A stretch of 64,000 bases of DNA from an uncultured Psychrobacter sp. (GTDB taxonomy: Bacteria; Pseudomonadota; Gammaproteobacteria; Pseudomonadales; Moraxellaceae). Each line of letters opens with the position of its first letter. The first letter of the stretch is position 1. Below are positions 1-8,276 of this stretch, piece after piece. The stretch spans positions 310,001 to 374,000 of the forward strand of contig NZ_CANMAH010000001.1 in NCBI RefSeq assembly GCF_947495825.1. The letters are read 5' to 3'. The position numbers and the translations under genes are program-made. The notes under the pieces are model-generated. The model made no database searches, had not been told where the DNA came from, and was given only the letters and a program-made list of their open reading frames with translations.

Positions 1-257
1 GGGTAAATCTCAACGTTTAGCCTACCCTCTGAGTCGGCTTCAATCTTTTTGGCCCAAGGCTCAAACACATCAGTATGCAAAGCTGCTGTAGATGGCCAAA
101 AGTGTGAGAACCTTAGCGTCGTAACTTCCTGCGTCGTGACATCTGCTGCGCCTGAATCAGTATTGACACCTTGCTCAGATTGATTAGAGCAAGCTGACAT
201 ACTCAATGCCATTACTACAGATAAAGGGATGGCGCTTCTTTTAATTTTAAAAAACAT
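1..257 (-). CDS. TRAP-type substrate-binding lipoprotein, N-terminal part (runs off the window)
   Basis: Reading the minus strand from the ATG at 257 gives 85 uninterrupted codons that leave the window at base 1. The product starts with a lipoprotein signal: basic residues, a hydrophobic stretch, then a lipobox ending at Cys23 (context SMSAC). After an acidic, Ser/Thr-rich linker it reads TLRFSHFWPSTAALHTDVF and then EPWAKKIEADSEGRLNVEIY. This is nearly the same as the start of the mature part of the complete protein at 334-1407. The two are tandem paralogues of the DctP-like family, periplasmic ligand-binding proteins of TRAP transporters. Ligand unknown; the membrane subunits may lie beyond the left edge. 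Confidence 0.85.
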   Translation of the reverse strand, partial: MFFKIKRSAIPLSVVMALSMSACSNQSEQGVNTDSGAADVTTQEVTTLRFSHFWPSTAALHTDVFEPWAKKIEADSEGRLNVEIY

Positions 258-333
258 CTTTATCACATCCTTGTAGATAAATTAAAACCATGCAAACTTC
301 TTGTATAAGATTAGTCTATTGCGATGTTATAAA

Positions 334-1407
334 CTAGGCTTTACACGCTGCACTGGCCTCTTTGGCTTTTTGATACACTGCTTGAGCGTCCAAACCAAGC
401 GCCTCAGTGTCTTTTAGATATTTTTGTGTCCCAGCTTCCAATGGTGCGCTCCATGCAGGATCATTCAATGGATCAGGGATATCTATCATGGTATCGCCTT
501 TGGCTTTGGCCTCAGCCATAAATTTGGCATCTTCACCATCAAACACTTCGCCAGCCATAACAGCCATCTCCATACCGGAGTTGTCATCGATGACCTTTTT
601 AAGATCATCAGGTAGGCTTTCGTATTTGTCTTTATTCATCGTCACCATGATAGCGGAGCTATAAAAAGGCATATTGGTATGGGTGTTTACAAGCTCGATA
701 AGTTTAAATGAGCCAGTCGCATCCCATGGCAGACTTAGACCATCTAACACACCGCGTTGCAGCGAAGTATAAAGATCAGGGGCTGGCAGACCGACAGGCG
801 TGCCTCCTGCTGCTTCAATAATGTCACCTGCGATGGCAGAAGGACGACGGATACGTAAGCCTTTTAAATCTTCAGGTTTACGAATTTCTTTATCAATAGT
901 ATGAATACCTCCAGGGCCAGTACCCATCATAAACAATAAATGCGTGTCTTCATATTCGCTCGAAATCACCCCATCATCATACAAGGTCTGTAGCATACAG
1001 TTCATTTGGGTGGCTGAGTTGGAGAGACCTGGAAGCTCTGTAATTTGAGTCAATGGAAAGCGACCATTGGTATAACCTTGGAGTTGAGAGCCAATATCGA
1101 CGGTACCTTTAGCAGCGGCGTCGTAGGCGGCATCGGCTTTACTAAGGGTAGCTGAAGGAAAGATTTCAACTTTTAGGCGACCATTTGATTCTTCTTCAAT
1201 CTTTTTTGCCCAAGGTGCAAAGACGTCTTTATGTGTCGCTGAAGTCGCTGGCCAAAAGTGAGCAAAGCGTAATGTGGTCGCCTCATCAGAACTTGACGCA
1301 GTATCGCCATTGGTAGCATCGCTAGCAGTATCATTTGATGGTGAACAGCCCGTAAGACTCATCAGAGCGGCCAACGCCATACTAATAGGAAGCGTTTTCT
1401 TCATCAT
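334..1407 (-). CDS. TRAP transporter substrate-binding protein (DctP-like lipoprotein)
   Basis: A 357-residue periplasmic solute receptor of the DctP family, which delivers small organic acids to a TRAP QM permease. The N-terminus is a lipoprotein signal with lipobox LTGC ending at Cys21, so the protein is probably anchored in the inner membrane rather than free. The family signature is visible: FAHFWPATSATHKDVFAPW near residue 50, the GLRIRRPSAIAGDIIEAAGG stretch with the conserved arginine that usually contacts the ligand carboxylate (about residues 183-202), and DGLSLPWD near 222. Two ATGs stand side by side after AAGGAA; either could start it. The paralogue at 1-257 lies downstream on the same strand, 76 bases away. 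The neighbouring PcaB-like gene hints at an aromatic or dicarboxylic ligand (inference). No permease genes are in the window. Confidence 0.9.
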   Translation of the reverse strand: MMKKTLPISMALAALMSLTGCSPSNDTASDATNGDTASSSDEATTLRFAHFWPATSATHKDVFAPWAKKIEEESNGRLKVEIFPSATLSKADAAYDAAAKGTVDIGSQLQGYTNGRFPLTQITELPGLSNSATQMNCMLQTLYDDGVISSEYEDTHLLFMMGTGPGGIHTIDKEIRKPEDLKGLRIRRPSAIAGDIIEAAGGTPVGLPAPDLYTSLQRGVLDGLSLPWDATGSFKLIELVNTHTNMPFYSSAIMVTMNKDKYESLPDDLKKVIDDNSGMEMAVMAGEVFDGEDAKFMAEAKAKGDTMIDIPDPLNDPAWSAPLEAGTQKYLKDTEALGLDAQAVYQKAKEASAACKA

Positions 1408-1527
1408 AAATTCCTTTTTTGATGATCAAAGATAAATGTACTAAGATTTTCATAACTTGTTCTATATAAGAATTCTTGTTCGTATAGTGAATTAACGTAA
1501 CCCTTTTCTAAGCATCTGTCAATCTGG

Positions 1528-2898
1528 TTATTTGTTTATGCTGGATGAATTTGCAACTATTGTTTTGATTGCTTGTAGTGTCAACTGACATTGTCTATCT
1601 GCTGCACCGCAGTAAGTCAAAGGAGATAGAAGTGTTGCAAGCTCATTTGAGTCATTAGCGCTATCATCCATAACTCGCTCTGACGTTATTTCACAAAATG
1701 TCTGTACAAAGCCTTTATGCTCTTTATGTGCTCGTCGGCTAGCTTGCTCTATTAAAGGATAAATTTGCTCTTGATGCTCTAAAAAATGACGTTTTAAAGG
1801 TTCGGTGAGATACGCATCACTATTCAAATCAAGATTGGCCGCCATGCGCTCGGGATGCACTTGTAATCCTTGTAACAACATTTTTAGATAATTTGCGGCT
1901 CCAGCGACCAAAGCGACGCCTTCCATTAATGGCATCCAGCTTGCATGCCACTGCCCCAACGCGCGCTCAAAAGGCTGAGCGGTTGTATTGCTAATTACAC
2001 TTAGATGCCCGTGCATTCTTAGCGTAGCGGTCTTAATTAAAGCACACAACACAGGGTTACGTTTATGCGGCATCGATGATGAGCCGCCCATTCCTTCGAT
2101 AGCGGGCTCAGCCAATTCATCCAATTCAGACTGACACATCAAGGCTATATCTTCAACGATATTTTCCATAGCGCCAGCACAAGCATCCAATCCAGAAGCG
2201 AGCGCATGAATAGGTTGTCTATTTGTATGCCAAGGCAACAACGGCAACGATAGTCCGAGTAACGTCGCCACTTGCTGAGGCAACTCATAACGTTCATTTT
2301 CTTCATTACCAACCCCAACAGGGCCACCCCATTGTAAATAAAAGCCTGCTTGCTCTAATTGTGTTAAATTTGGCAAAACAGCAAGTAGCGATGCTGCCCA
2401 CTGCGAGACCTTTGCTCCAAAAGTAATCGGTAGTGCTTGTTGCAACAATGTCCTACCTACCATCGGAGTGGCACGATGATTTTCAATCAATACAGCGCAA
2501 GCTTGAAGCACATCAATTAAGTCATTATTGATACGCTGTAGAGCTGGCTTGAGCATCATCATCATTGCTGTATCGATGACATCTTGACTGGTGACGGTCT
2601 GATGAAAATACGGTTTTATGTCTTGCGGCAATAGGGCTTTGGCTTGGGCGATAAAAGGAATAGCCGCATTACCGCCAAGGTAGGTTTGCGCCCCAATCTC
2701 ATCAATATCAAACAAATCTATCGCTAACGCTTCTTTAGTTTGCTGTAGAATGCCTGCTGGAATGAGGCTATGATATTCTCTGACCTCTATGATGGCCATC
2801 TCAAAATCCAACATGGCTTGCACAAACAAACGATCAGAAAAACTCTTTGCAATATCAGAATGTATAAAAGGCTGATTGATTAATTGAGTAACTTTCAT
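1528..2898 (-). CDS. pcaB: PcaB-like 3-carboxy-cis,cis-muconate cycloisomerase / fumarase-superfamily lyase
   Basis: A 456-residue protein of the fumarase/aspartase/argininosuccinate lyase superfamily. The superfamily signature is clear near residues 269-282 (GGSSSMPHKRNPV); its serine loop supplies the catalytic base. The early TYLGGNAAIPF and TVTSQDVIDTAMM segments (about residues 72-115) match the PcaB branch, which cycloisomerises 3-carboxymuconate in the protocatechuate branch of the beta-ketoadipate pathway. Length fits PcaB (about 450). The start at 2898 has a weak AGAG ribosome site. No other pca gene is visible, and the gene is divergent from an IclR regulator rather than inside a pca operon. 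The true substrate may therefore be another tricarboxylate-like compound; the symbol is tentative. Confidence 0.75.
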   Translation of the reverse strand: MKVTQLINQPFIHSDIAKSFSDRLFVQAMLDFEMAIIEVREYHSLIPAGILQQTKEALAIDLFDIDEIGAQTYLGGNAAIPFIAQAKALLPQDIKPYFHQTVTSQDVIDTAMMMMLKPALQRINNDLIDVLQACAVLIENHRATPMVGRTLLQQALPITFGAKVSQWAASLLAVLPNLTQLEQAGFYLQWGGPVGVGNEENERYELPQQVATLLGLSLPLLPWHTNRQPIHALASGLDACAGAMENIVEDIALMCQSELDELAEPAIEGMGGSSSMPHKRNPVLCALIKTATLRMHGHLSVISNTTAQPFERALGQWHASWMPLMEGVALVAGAANYLKMLLQGLQVHPERMAANLDLNSDAYLTEPLKRHFLEHQEQIYPLIEQASRRAHKEHKGFVQTFCEITSERVMDDSANDSNELATLLSPLTYCGAADRQCQLTLQAIKTIVANSSSINK

Positions 2899-2932
2899 TT
2901 AGAATCTCTAATTTTGGTAATCATTGAATAGC

Positions 2933-3721
2933 ATGTATAAAAAACAAGATGAGAAAATATCTGTTGATAGTCCAGATTTCGTTGCATCGCTTGCAGCAGG
3001 CATGAACGTATTACTGACTTTTGATGAAAACCACTCTAGTATGACATTGAGCGAAGTAGCCGAACGCGCCAAGATAGATCGAGCAAAGGCTAGGCGTTAT
3101 TTATTAACCTTACACGCCCTCGGTTATGTCCATAAAAGCAAACGCCAGTTTAGTCTAACTCCTAAAACGCTAAGTCTTGGTGCCAGTTATTTAAGTGGCG
3201 TCCACCATCACGATATTATCCAATTCTATTTAGAGCGCGTCACTGAACAAACGGGAGAATCGTGTTCGTTTGCCGTACTAGATGACGATGAAGTGGTATA
3301 TATCGCCCGCTCTGCAGCTGAACATCGCTTGATGTCTATTACCCTAGCGATTGGCACAAGACTACCGGCCGCTTATACGTCTATGGGACGTGCTATTCTT
3401 GCCAGCCTTCCTGATGAGCTACTTACAGATTATATCGACAATGTCGAGCTACGCGCTCATACGCCCTACAGTATTACTGATCGTAATCAGCTCAATCAAG
3501 CATTAAAAGACGCTAGAGAACAACAATACGTCGTAGTCAATCAAGAGCTAGATACTGGCCTGCTGTCCTTAGCACTGCCAGTCTATAAAGCAAATAACGA
3601 ACTCATTGGCGCTATTAATATTAGTACCAATGCCCTTCGTATCTCTCATGACGTATTAATCGAACAGTTTTTACCAATACTACGTGATTGCGCTGCAAAA
3701 ATCCAAACCTACTATATTTAA
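2933..3721 (+). CDS. IclR-family transcriptional regulator
   Basis: A 262-residue regulator if ATG 2933 is used; a TTG at 2924 in the same frame would add three residues, and neither has a good ribosome site. The N-terminal winged helix-turn-helix covers about residues 15-75 (MTLSEVAERAKIDRAKARRY then YVHKSKRQFSLTPKTLSLG). The C-terminal IclR effector domain carries typical FAVLDDDEVVYIAR and RLPAAYTSMGRAILA segments and ends with ISTNALRIS. PcaU, PobR and PcaR of this family control protocatechuate and 4-hydroxybenzoate genes. The gene is divergent from the PcaB-like gene, only about 25-35 bases apart, so it is the obvious candidate regulator of that gene and perhaps of itself. Confidence 0.9.
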   Translation: MYKKQDEKISVDSPDFVASLAAGMNVLLTFDENHSSMTLSEVAERAKIDRAKARRYLLTLHALGYVHKSKRQFSLTPKTLSLGASYLSGVHHHDIIQFYLERVTEQTGESCSFAVLDDDEVVYIARSAAEHRLMSITLAIGTRLPAAYTSMGRAILASLPDELLTDYIDNVELRAHTPYSITDRNQLNQALKDAREQQYVVVNQELDTGLLSLALPVYKANNELIGAINISTNALRISHDVLIEQFLPILRDCAAKIQTYYI

Positions 3722-3880
3722 GCGAGTAGTTTAGATAAGAGAATCAGCTGCCATAATTACCTAAAACCGAGAGGAATAATCAAAGTTTATCGTTGATAGA
3801 TAAACCATATTTTTACAGTAAATCATACGCTTACATACTGTTCTCTAAAATTTATTTGAAAATGAAGCTATAATCCTTAA

Positions 3881-3920
3881 AACAAAAAAGGCTTACATTA
3901 AATTGTAAGCCTTTTTTGTT
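3881..3920. terminator. Strong bidirectional-looking terminator
   Basis: A 16-base perfect inverted repeat (AACAAAAAAGGCTTAC and its complement) around an 8-base loop, with T-runs on both sides. It lies 160 bases after the IclR gene and 200 bases before the outer-membrane protein gene. Confidence 0.85.
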
Positions 3921-3978
3921 TTCTAAGATTTAATGCATTAATGCTACTAATTGTAATTCCTTTATAGTAATATAAATC

Positions 3979-3994
3979 CTGACCAAATGGTCAG
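3979..3994. promoter_or_regulatory. Palindrome CTGACCAAATGGTCAG, candidate operator
   Basis: Seven-base arms (CTGACCA / TGGTCAG) around a two-base centre, 130 bases upstream of the Tsx-like outer-membrane protein gene and downstream of the terminator. Its size and symmetry fit a dimeric regulator such as a TetR-type repressor. Which protein binds is unknown, and no second copy was noticed in the window. Confidence 0.5.
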
Positions 3995-4123
3995 TTATTT
4001 TACAAGCCTACCTTTTTTCTTAATAGTAACAACGCGTTTTGACAGGATGTTAAAGAAAGACCCTACATATTCTTACAACTGTGTTTTATGGAAATCAACG
4101 ACTGTAATTAAGGGAGTAATACT

Positions 4124-4921
4124 GTGCGTTTTAACTTAATAGCAAAGACTCATATTCATCTAGCTAAAAATAAGCTGTACCATCTAAAATCATTGTTTAT
4201 AGCAGCAGCTACTATCGGTGCTTTAGGCAGTCTAACCTCCGCTCAAGCTAAGACTTTTTTTACTGATACGAGTGTTTCTGTACTTTATGGTACTGATTAT
4301 GAGCTAGCAGAAGATGGTGAGCTGACGACAGTCACCTTAGAGCATGCGTCTGCTCATAGCTGGGGTGGTGTGTTCTTCTTCGTTGATCGTTTGCAAGGTG
4401 CAAGCGATGCTAATGGTACTCGCGCTAAAGATATTTATGGCGAGCTGTCTCCAAAGTTTAAGATTTCAGACTACAGCAACGGTCTGATTAAGCAGGTAAA
4501 CTTAGCGGGTACTTATGAGTTTGGCTCGAATACTAATGGTTTTGAGCAAGATAATTTCTTAGTTGGTATTGGCGCTGATCTAAACATACCAATTGACGGT
4601 ATGAAGTATGCTTCAGCTACGTTATATCACGCTTTTAACGATGACACTTTCAGTGACGCTGATGATCAACAGATTACTTTAACCTATGGTTGGGAGAAGA
4701 GTAACTTCGTCATTGACGGCTATGTTGATTATTCTTTTAATAACGACGATAAGGCAAACCAGCTGCATATTAATCCGCAGATCAAATACAACTTGCAAGA
4801 CATGCTTGGTATTGATAATCGCATCGAAGTCGGTATGGAATACAGCTATTGGAAAAACAAGTTTGGTGTTGATGGAGTGAACCAGAGCGTACCTAGCGCC
4901 CTAGTTAAATTTCATTTCTAA
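4124..4921 (+). CDS. Tsx/OmpK-family outer-membrane channel
   Basis: A 265-residue outer-membrane beta-barrel of the nucleoside-specific channel (Tsx/OmpK) family. It starts at GTG 4124 behind an excellent AGGGAG seven bases upstream. A long N-terminal leader ends at a signal peptidase site near TSAQAKT (about residue 43). The barrel shows alternating strands, the family segments HASAHSWGGVFFFVDRL and GELSPKFKIS, and a C-terminal strand ending in phenylalanine (VKFHF), as BAM substrates do. The leader is longer than usual; the methionine-free stretch gives no shorter start. It stands alone between two terminators, with a candidate operator upstream. Its substrate cannot be told from the sequence; nucleosides are the family precedent. 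Confidence 0.85.
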   Translation: MRFNLIAKTHIHLAKNKLYHLKSLFIAAATIGALGSLTSAQAKTFFTDTSVSVLYGTDYELAEDGELTTVTLEHASAHSWGGVFFFVDRLQGASDANGTRAKDIYGELSPKFKISDYSNGLIKQVNLAGTYEFGSNTNGFEQDNFLVGIGADLNIPIDGMKYASATLYHAFNDDTFSDADDQQITLTYGWEKSNFVIDGYVDYSFNNDDKANQLHINPQIKYNLQDMLGIDNRIEVGMEYSYWKNKFGVDGVNQSVPSALVKFHF

Positions 4922-4960
4922 GCAGTGTAAAAAACCGTTATACCGCTTAATGAAAAGTAG

Positions 4961-4995
4961 AAAAGCCCTGCTCAAACTTTTGAACGGGGCTTTTT
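4961..4995 (+). terminator. Rho-independent terminator after the Tsx-like gene
   Basis: AAAAGCCC pairs with GGGCTTTT across a 17-base interior that can pair partly, followed by a T-run. It lies 40 bases after the outer-membrane protein stop and 34 bases before the end of the convergent decarboxylase gene, so it may serve both. Confidence 0.75.
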
Positions 4996-5028
4996 AATGT
5001 TTACGCTATAAATAATATATCTAACTAC

Positions 5029-6699
5029 TTAGTCTGCCTTTGGCTTAAGCGCCGCGCTGATATCGGCCAATAACGGCGGAATATCATGCTTGTCAGTCAC
5101 CACCTCTACAAACACCATTTTATCTGTCGTCGCTGCAGCTGTCTTGAGAGCCGATTTTAATTCTCCCATGGTTTCTGCTTTGAGTAATAGACTGTTTTGT
5201 TCATCTGCACCAAAAGCTTGTGGCATCAGTTGCCAGTTACACTTAGGAATATCATTATAGTGCTGGTTTTCACCATGAATGGCGCGCTCAACCGTATAAC
5301 CGTCATTATTGACAAGTACAATGACAGGATTGATACGCTCTTGAATCATCATGGCTATTTCTTGAATGGTCAATAATGCTGAGCCATCACCAATGAGCAA
5401 GACGCTACGCTTGTCAGGCGATGCAATAGCCGCTCCTAAACTTGCAGGCAAGGTATAACCAATTGAGCCCCACATTGGCTGACCATAACAAGTTACGCCC
5501 TCTGGCAGACGCACATCACTGATACCAAAGTAGGCAGTCCCCTGATCAGCAAATACTAGATTGTTGTGATCCAAATGGTCTGCGATGACATGCCATAAGT
5601 CGTCTTGACGGATAGCTTCTTCATCAGTGCCATGTTGCTCATGCGGCTTGATTTCTCTACAAAAGGGTTTTGGCACAATGTTGATACCTGAGGTCATGAC
5701 TTCATGTAAAGCCTGTAGCGCATCTTCTAATGCAATAGGTGCAAAGTTTTGACCACTGATGGTTGCGCGCTCATAATGCAAATCTACGACTGTTTTTTCA
5801 TCAATGTCTTGGCTAAAGCCTGCGGTCGTCGTATCGGTATACTGCACCCCAATCTTGATGAGACATTCACAGTTTTCTACCGCATCCTTCACTACTGGAC
5901 GTGATGCCACGCCAGCATACGTGCCTGCCCAGCGATCACTTTGCTCATCTAATAGCGTCTTACCCCAAGATAGCGTCGTATACGGAATTTCAGTATCAGC
6001 GATCAAAGCTTTGAGCCGATCTTGTAGTCCCAAACGATGTACCATCAAATCCGCCATCAAAGTAGTAGTCTTATTTGGCAAAAACGCTTTTAGTGCTTTT
6101 TTAAAGTCAGCCAATGCAGCTTCGCTGGTTATATTCTCTGCACTATCGACAAGCTTAGTAGAAGGTGGATAAATAGGCTGACGTGCCACATCCGGCGATA
6201 GTAGCAAGTAGCCTGGGCGGTGTTTTTTGAGAGTCACACGAATGACTCTATCAATCTCTGAAGCAGCGTTTTCGGCGGTAAGGTGCGCGCGTGCTACCGT
6301 TACTGGCTCTACCATCTTGATAAAGTGGTTAAACACACCGTCACCAAGCGTATGATGAATGCGTCGCTTAGAATCTTGGGTCGCTGTACTAGGCGCACCG
6401 ACGACGTGCAAGACTGGCGCGTACTCTGCAAAGGAGCCTGCAGTCGCATTAATCGCGGACAGCTCGCCCACACCAAAAGTCGTCACCATAGCTGCAAACC
6501 CACGCTCTCGTGCGTAACCATCAGCAGCATAGCCTGCATTTAATTCGTTGGTATTACCTACCCAGCGTAATTTATCGGACTCTATAATATTGTCTAAAAA
6601 TGTTAAATTAAAATCACCTGGTACGCCAAATATCTCAGTCGCACCCGCCTCAGCGATGCGATCAAACAAATAATCAGCGATGGTATACTGTTGGCTCAT
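5029..6699 (-). CDS. ipdC: Alpha-keto acid decarboxylase (indolepyruvate/pyruvate decarboxylase type)
   Basis: A 556-residue thiamine-diphosphate enzyme that decarboxylates a 2-keto acid such as indole-3-pyruvate, phenylpyruvate or pyruvate to the aldehyde. The N-terminal domain has FGVPGDFNLTFLDNI, the catalytic glutamate context NELNAGYAADGYAR (about residues 51-64) and the paired histidines HHTLGDG (about 115) typical of the PDC/IpdC branch. The C-terminal thiamine motif runs from GDGSALLTIQEIA to NNDGYTVE (about residues 436-470). Length equals the family norm. The start at 6699 follows AAGGAT. Monocistronic. The IpdC reading is preferred from overall resemblance to Enterobacter-type IpdC, but substrate choice cannot be fixed by reading. 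Confidence 0.85.
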   Translation of the reverse strand: MSQQYTIADYLFDRIAEAGATEIFGVPGDFNLTFLDNIIESDKLRWVGNTNELNAGYAADGYARERGFAAMVTTFGVGELSAINATAGSFAEYAPVLHVVGAPSTATQDSKRRIHHTLGDGVFNHFIKMVEPVTVARAHLTAENAASEIDRVIRVTLKKHRPGYLLLSPDVARQPIYPPSTKLVDSAENITSEAALADFKKALKAFLPNKTTTLMADLMVHRLGLQDRLKALIADTEIPYTTLSWGKTLLDEQSDRWAGTYAGVASRPVVKDAVENCECLIKIGVQYTDTTTAGFSQDIDEKTVVDLHYERATISGQNFAPIALEDALQALHEVMTSGINIVPKPFCREIKPHEQHGTDEEAIRQDDLWHVIADHLDHNNLVFADQGTAYFGISDVRLPEGVTCYGQPMWGSIGYTLPASLGAAIASPDKRSVLLIGDGSALLTIQEIAMMIQERINPVIVLVNNDGYTVERAIHGENQHYNDIPKCNWQLMPQAFGADEQNSLLLKAETMGELKSALKTAAATTDKMVFVEVVTDKHDIPPLLADISAALKPKAD

Positions 6700-6898
6700 A
6701 GCTCTTATCCTTAAGAATTATATTTATAAACACTCGTAATAATATAAATGGTTGAAAATAATTATAAAAACGTATCTTAAAATCATTTATCTAACAAAAA
6801 TCTTTTGGAATACGTATTATAAAAAACTGTTATATCATACATTGATGATATGATGACATGCCTATTTTATTAAATTTTACTTTTTTTCATAATGGTTG

Positions 6899-6926
6899 TT
6901 GACAGACCGAAAAAACCGCGTATAAT
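6899..6926 (+). promoter_or_regulatory. Consensus sigma-70 promoter of tRNA-Gly
   Basis: TTGACA at 6899-6904 and TATAAT at 6921-6926, both perfect consensus, with a 16-base spacer. Transcription would start about 35 bases before the tRNA. The -10 box lies in the palindrome GCGTATAATACGC. Confidence 0.85.
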
Positions 6927-6968
6927 ACGCCTTCATCATCTGACGATAGTTAATCAAACGATGAATCA

Positions 6969-7043
6969 GCGGGATTAGCTCAGTGGTAGAGCATAACCTT
7001 GCCAAGGTTGGGGTCGAGAGTTCGAATCTCTTATCCCGCTCCA
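6969..7043 (+). tRNA. tRNA-Gly (anticodon GCC)
   Basis: A 75-base cloverleaf. The acceptor GCGGGAT (6969-6975) pairs with ATCCCGC (7033-7039), followed by discriminator T and an encoded CCA (7041-7043). The D arm contains GCTCAGTGGTAGAGC, the anticodon arm CCTTGCCAAGG with anticodon GCC at 7001-7003, and the T loop TTCGAAT. It is flanked by a consensus promoter and a terminator, so it is a single-gene transcription unit. Confidence 0.98.
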
Positions 7044-7062
7044 AATATGGCTCGAACAGAGC

Positions 7063-7100
7063 AAAAAGCCTCACTACTTATTAGGTAGTGAGGCTTTTTT
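7063..7100 (+). terminator. Terminator of the tRNA-Gly unit
   Basis: A 15-base perfect stem AAAAAGCCTCACTAC / GTAGTGAGGCTTTTT with a 7-base loop and a six-T tail, 20 bases after the tRNA. Confidence 0.9.
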
Positions 7101-7157
7101 ATGTCTAATTTTTGAGTTATCTACTAGTATACTATAGTGATTATCCTAAAACGAATG

Positions 7158-7191
7158 AAAGCCAGACGACTTAGGTTGTCTGGCTTTTTTT
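7158..7191. terminator. Second hairpin terminator, downstream of ppiC
   Basis: A 13-base stem starting AAAGCCAGAC with one G-T wobble, loop TTAG, and a seven-T run on the plus strand. It can act as a backup for the tRNA unit or as the end of the convergent ppiC transcript. Its core resembles the hairpin at 7590-7623. Confidence 0.7.
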
Positions 7192-7249
7192 GCGTGTAGC
7201 GTCTATTAATAACCGCTTAAACCTTCTGAGCCACCTTTGACTTGAACGC

Positions 7250-7528
7250 TTAGCTCCTATAAAGCACTTTTACCACATGCCAACCAAATTTGGTTTTGAC
7301 TAAATGCGGGGTAAACAGCTCACCGTTGAAGCAGACTTTATCAAAGGGCCCTACCATTTGGCCTTTTTTAAACTCACCTAAGCTGCCGCCCTTTTTACCT
7401 GACGGGCAGGTTGAGTGCTTCTTGGCCAGTACATCAAACTGAGCACCTTTTTTGAGCTTAGCGACAATATCCTCCGCCAGCTCTTTGTCTTTTACTAAAA
7501 TGTGTAATGCGCTAGCGGTGCGAGCCAT
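7250..7528 (-). CDS. ppiC: Small parvulin-type peptidyl-prolyl cis-trans isomerase
   Basis: A 92-residue stand-alone parvulin domain, the same size as E. coli PpiC (93), so a cytoplasmic single-domain isomerase without a signal peptide. Family landmarks: ALHILVKDKELAEDI at the start, FDVLAKKHSTCPSGKKGG and LGEFKKGQMVGPFDKVCF in the middle, and TKFGWHVVKVL at the end with the conserved histidine. It is monocistronic, with hairpin terminators on both sides. The ATG at 7528 is preceded by an AGAGGATCC-type ribosome site. Confidence 0.92.
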   Translation of the reverse strand: MARTASALHILVKDKELAEDIVAKLKKGAQFDVLAKKHSTCPSGKKGGSLGEFKKGQMVGPFDKVCFNGELFTPHLVKTKFGWHVVKVLYRS

Positions 7529-7589
7529 AATATGGATCCTCTATAAAGTATCGATTATCGAGGCATTATATCACTACTTACAAGTCTAA

Positions 7590-7623
7590 AAAAAACCCAG
7601 ACAGCTTAGTTGTCTAGGTTTTC
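7590..7623 (-). terminator. Terminator of the 9161-to-7676 operon
   Basis: Read on the minus strand, AAAACC-TAGACA pairs with TGTCT-GGTTTT with one mismatch, then eight T. It lies 52 bases past the hydrolase stop. Confidence 0.75.
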
Positions 7624-7675
7624 TGACAGTGCGTAACAACAGCTATATTTTGATTACTCAGAGTACTGACTATAC

Positions 7676-8260
7676 TTAGTCTTCCCCATGGTATGTCGCG
7701 TCGTCCATCCAAACAATAGGATCTTCACACAGATGAACTAAGTGATACCAGATATCACTACTACGGGCAATTCGGTGATGACCGCGCTCAAAGTAATCTA
7801 CCTCCCAGCTATCGGGTAAATTAACCAGTGTTCGTCTAGCAACGGCCACATCTAAGCATTCGTCCTCAATCTCAACCATGACCCGCACCATCTCAGTGTT
7901 TGAGGTAGGAAAGGATAGCTTCCTATCAGCTAACTCAGGTATACGATCAGCTAAAACCTCACTCGGATATATACAAGGCGCGATCAATAGCGCGCGTAGA
8001 TTGTATTTATGCGCGAAGTGATTGGCAAACCAAGCGCCCAGTGAATGCCCTGCCAAGACTACACGTGGATATTGTTTCAATTTTTCTTGTATTAAGGTGT
8101 CGTAAATATCGAAAACCTCATTAAAGTTCTCTCGATAATTGACAGTTTGGCAGTATTTAGGCTCACGGGTAATACAAGTGTACTTACTGGTCTCACAGCT
8201 CGAATCAAGACCGTGAAAGAACAGTAAAAACGTGTCGTTGTTCTCAATTGGAAACATCAT
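7676..8260 (-). CDS. YqiA/YcfP-like alpha/beta hydrolase
   Basis: A 194-residue small alpha/beta hydrolase resembling the UPF0227 (YqiA/YcfP) esterase group. The nucleophile elbow is AGHSLGAWFA with serine near residue 73. The oxyanion segment is LLFFHGLDSS near residue 15, and the likely catalytic histidine lies in FERGHHRIA near residue 161. Family members cleave short esters; the physiological substrate is unknown. It is the second gene of an operon, starting 16 bases after the stop of the 294-aa gene, with GGGAGA upstream and two adjacent ATGs. A terminator follows. Confidence 0.75.
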   Translation of the reverse strand: MMFPIENNDTFLLFFHGLDSSCETSKYTCITREPKYCQTVNYRENFNEVFDIYDTLIQEKLKQYPRVVLAGHSLGAWFANHFAHKYNLRALLIAPCIYPSEVLADRIPELADRKLSFPTSNTEMVRVMVEIEDECLDVAVARRTLVNLPDSWEVDYFERGHHRIARSSDIWYHLVHLCEDPIVWMDDATYHGED

Positions 8261-8276
8261 AGCTTTCTCCCTTACT

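Noticed and set aside
6969..7043. tRNA-Gly as the island's integration site
   Set aside because: No integrase gene is present and I found no second copy of the tRNA 3' end within the window.
6877..7074. 65-codon open frame on the minus strand
   Set aside because: It runs through the tRNA-Gly gene and its promoter; it is an artefact of the tRNA sequence.
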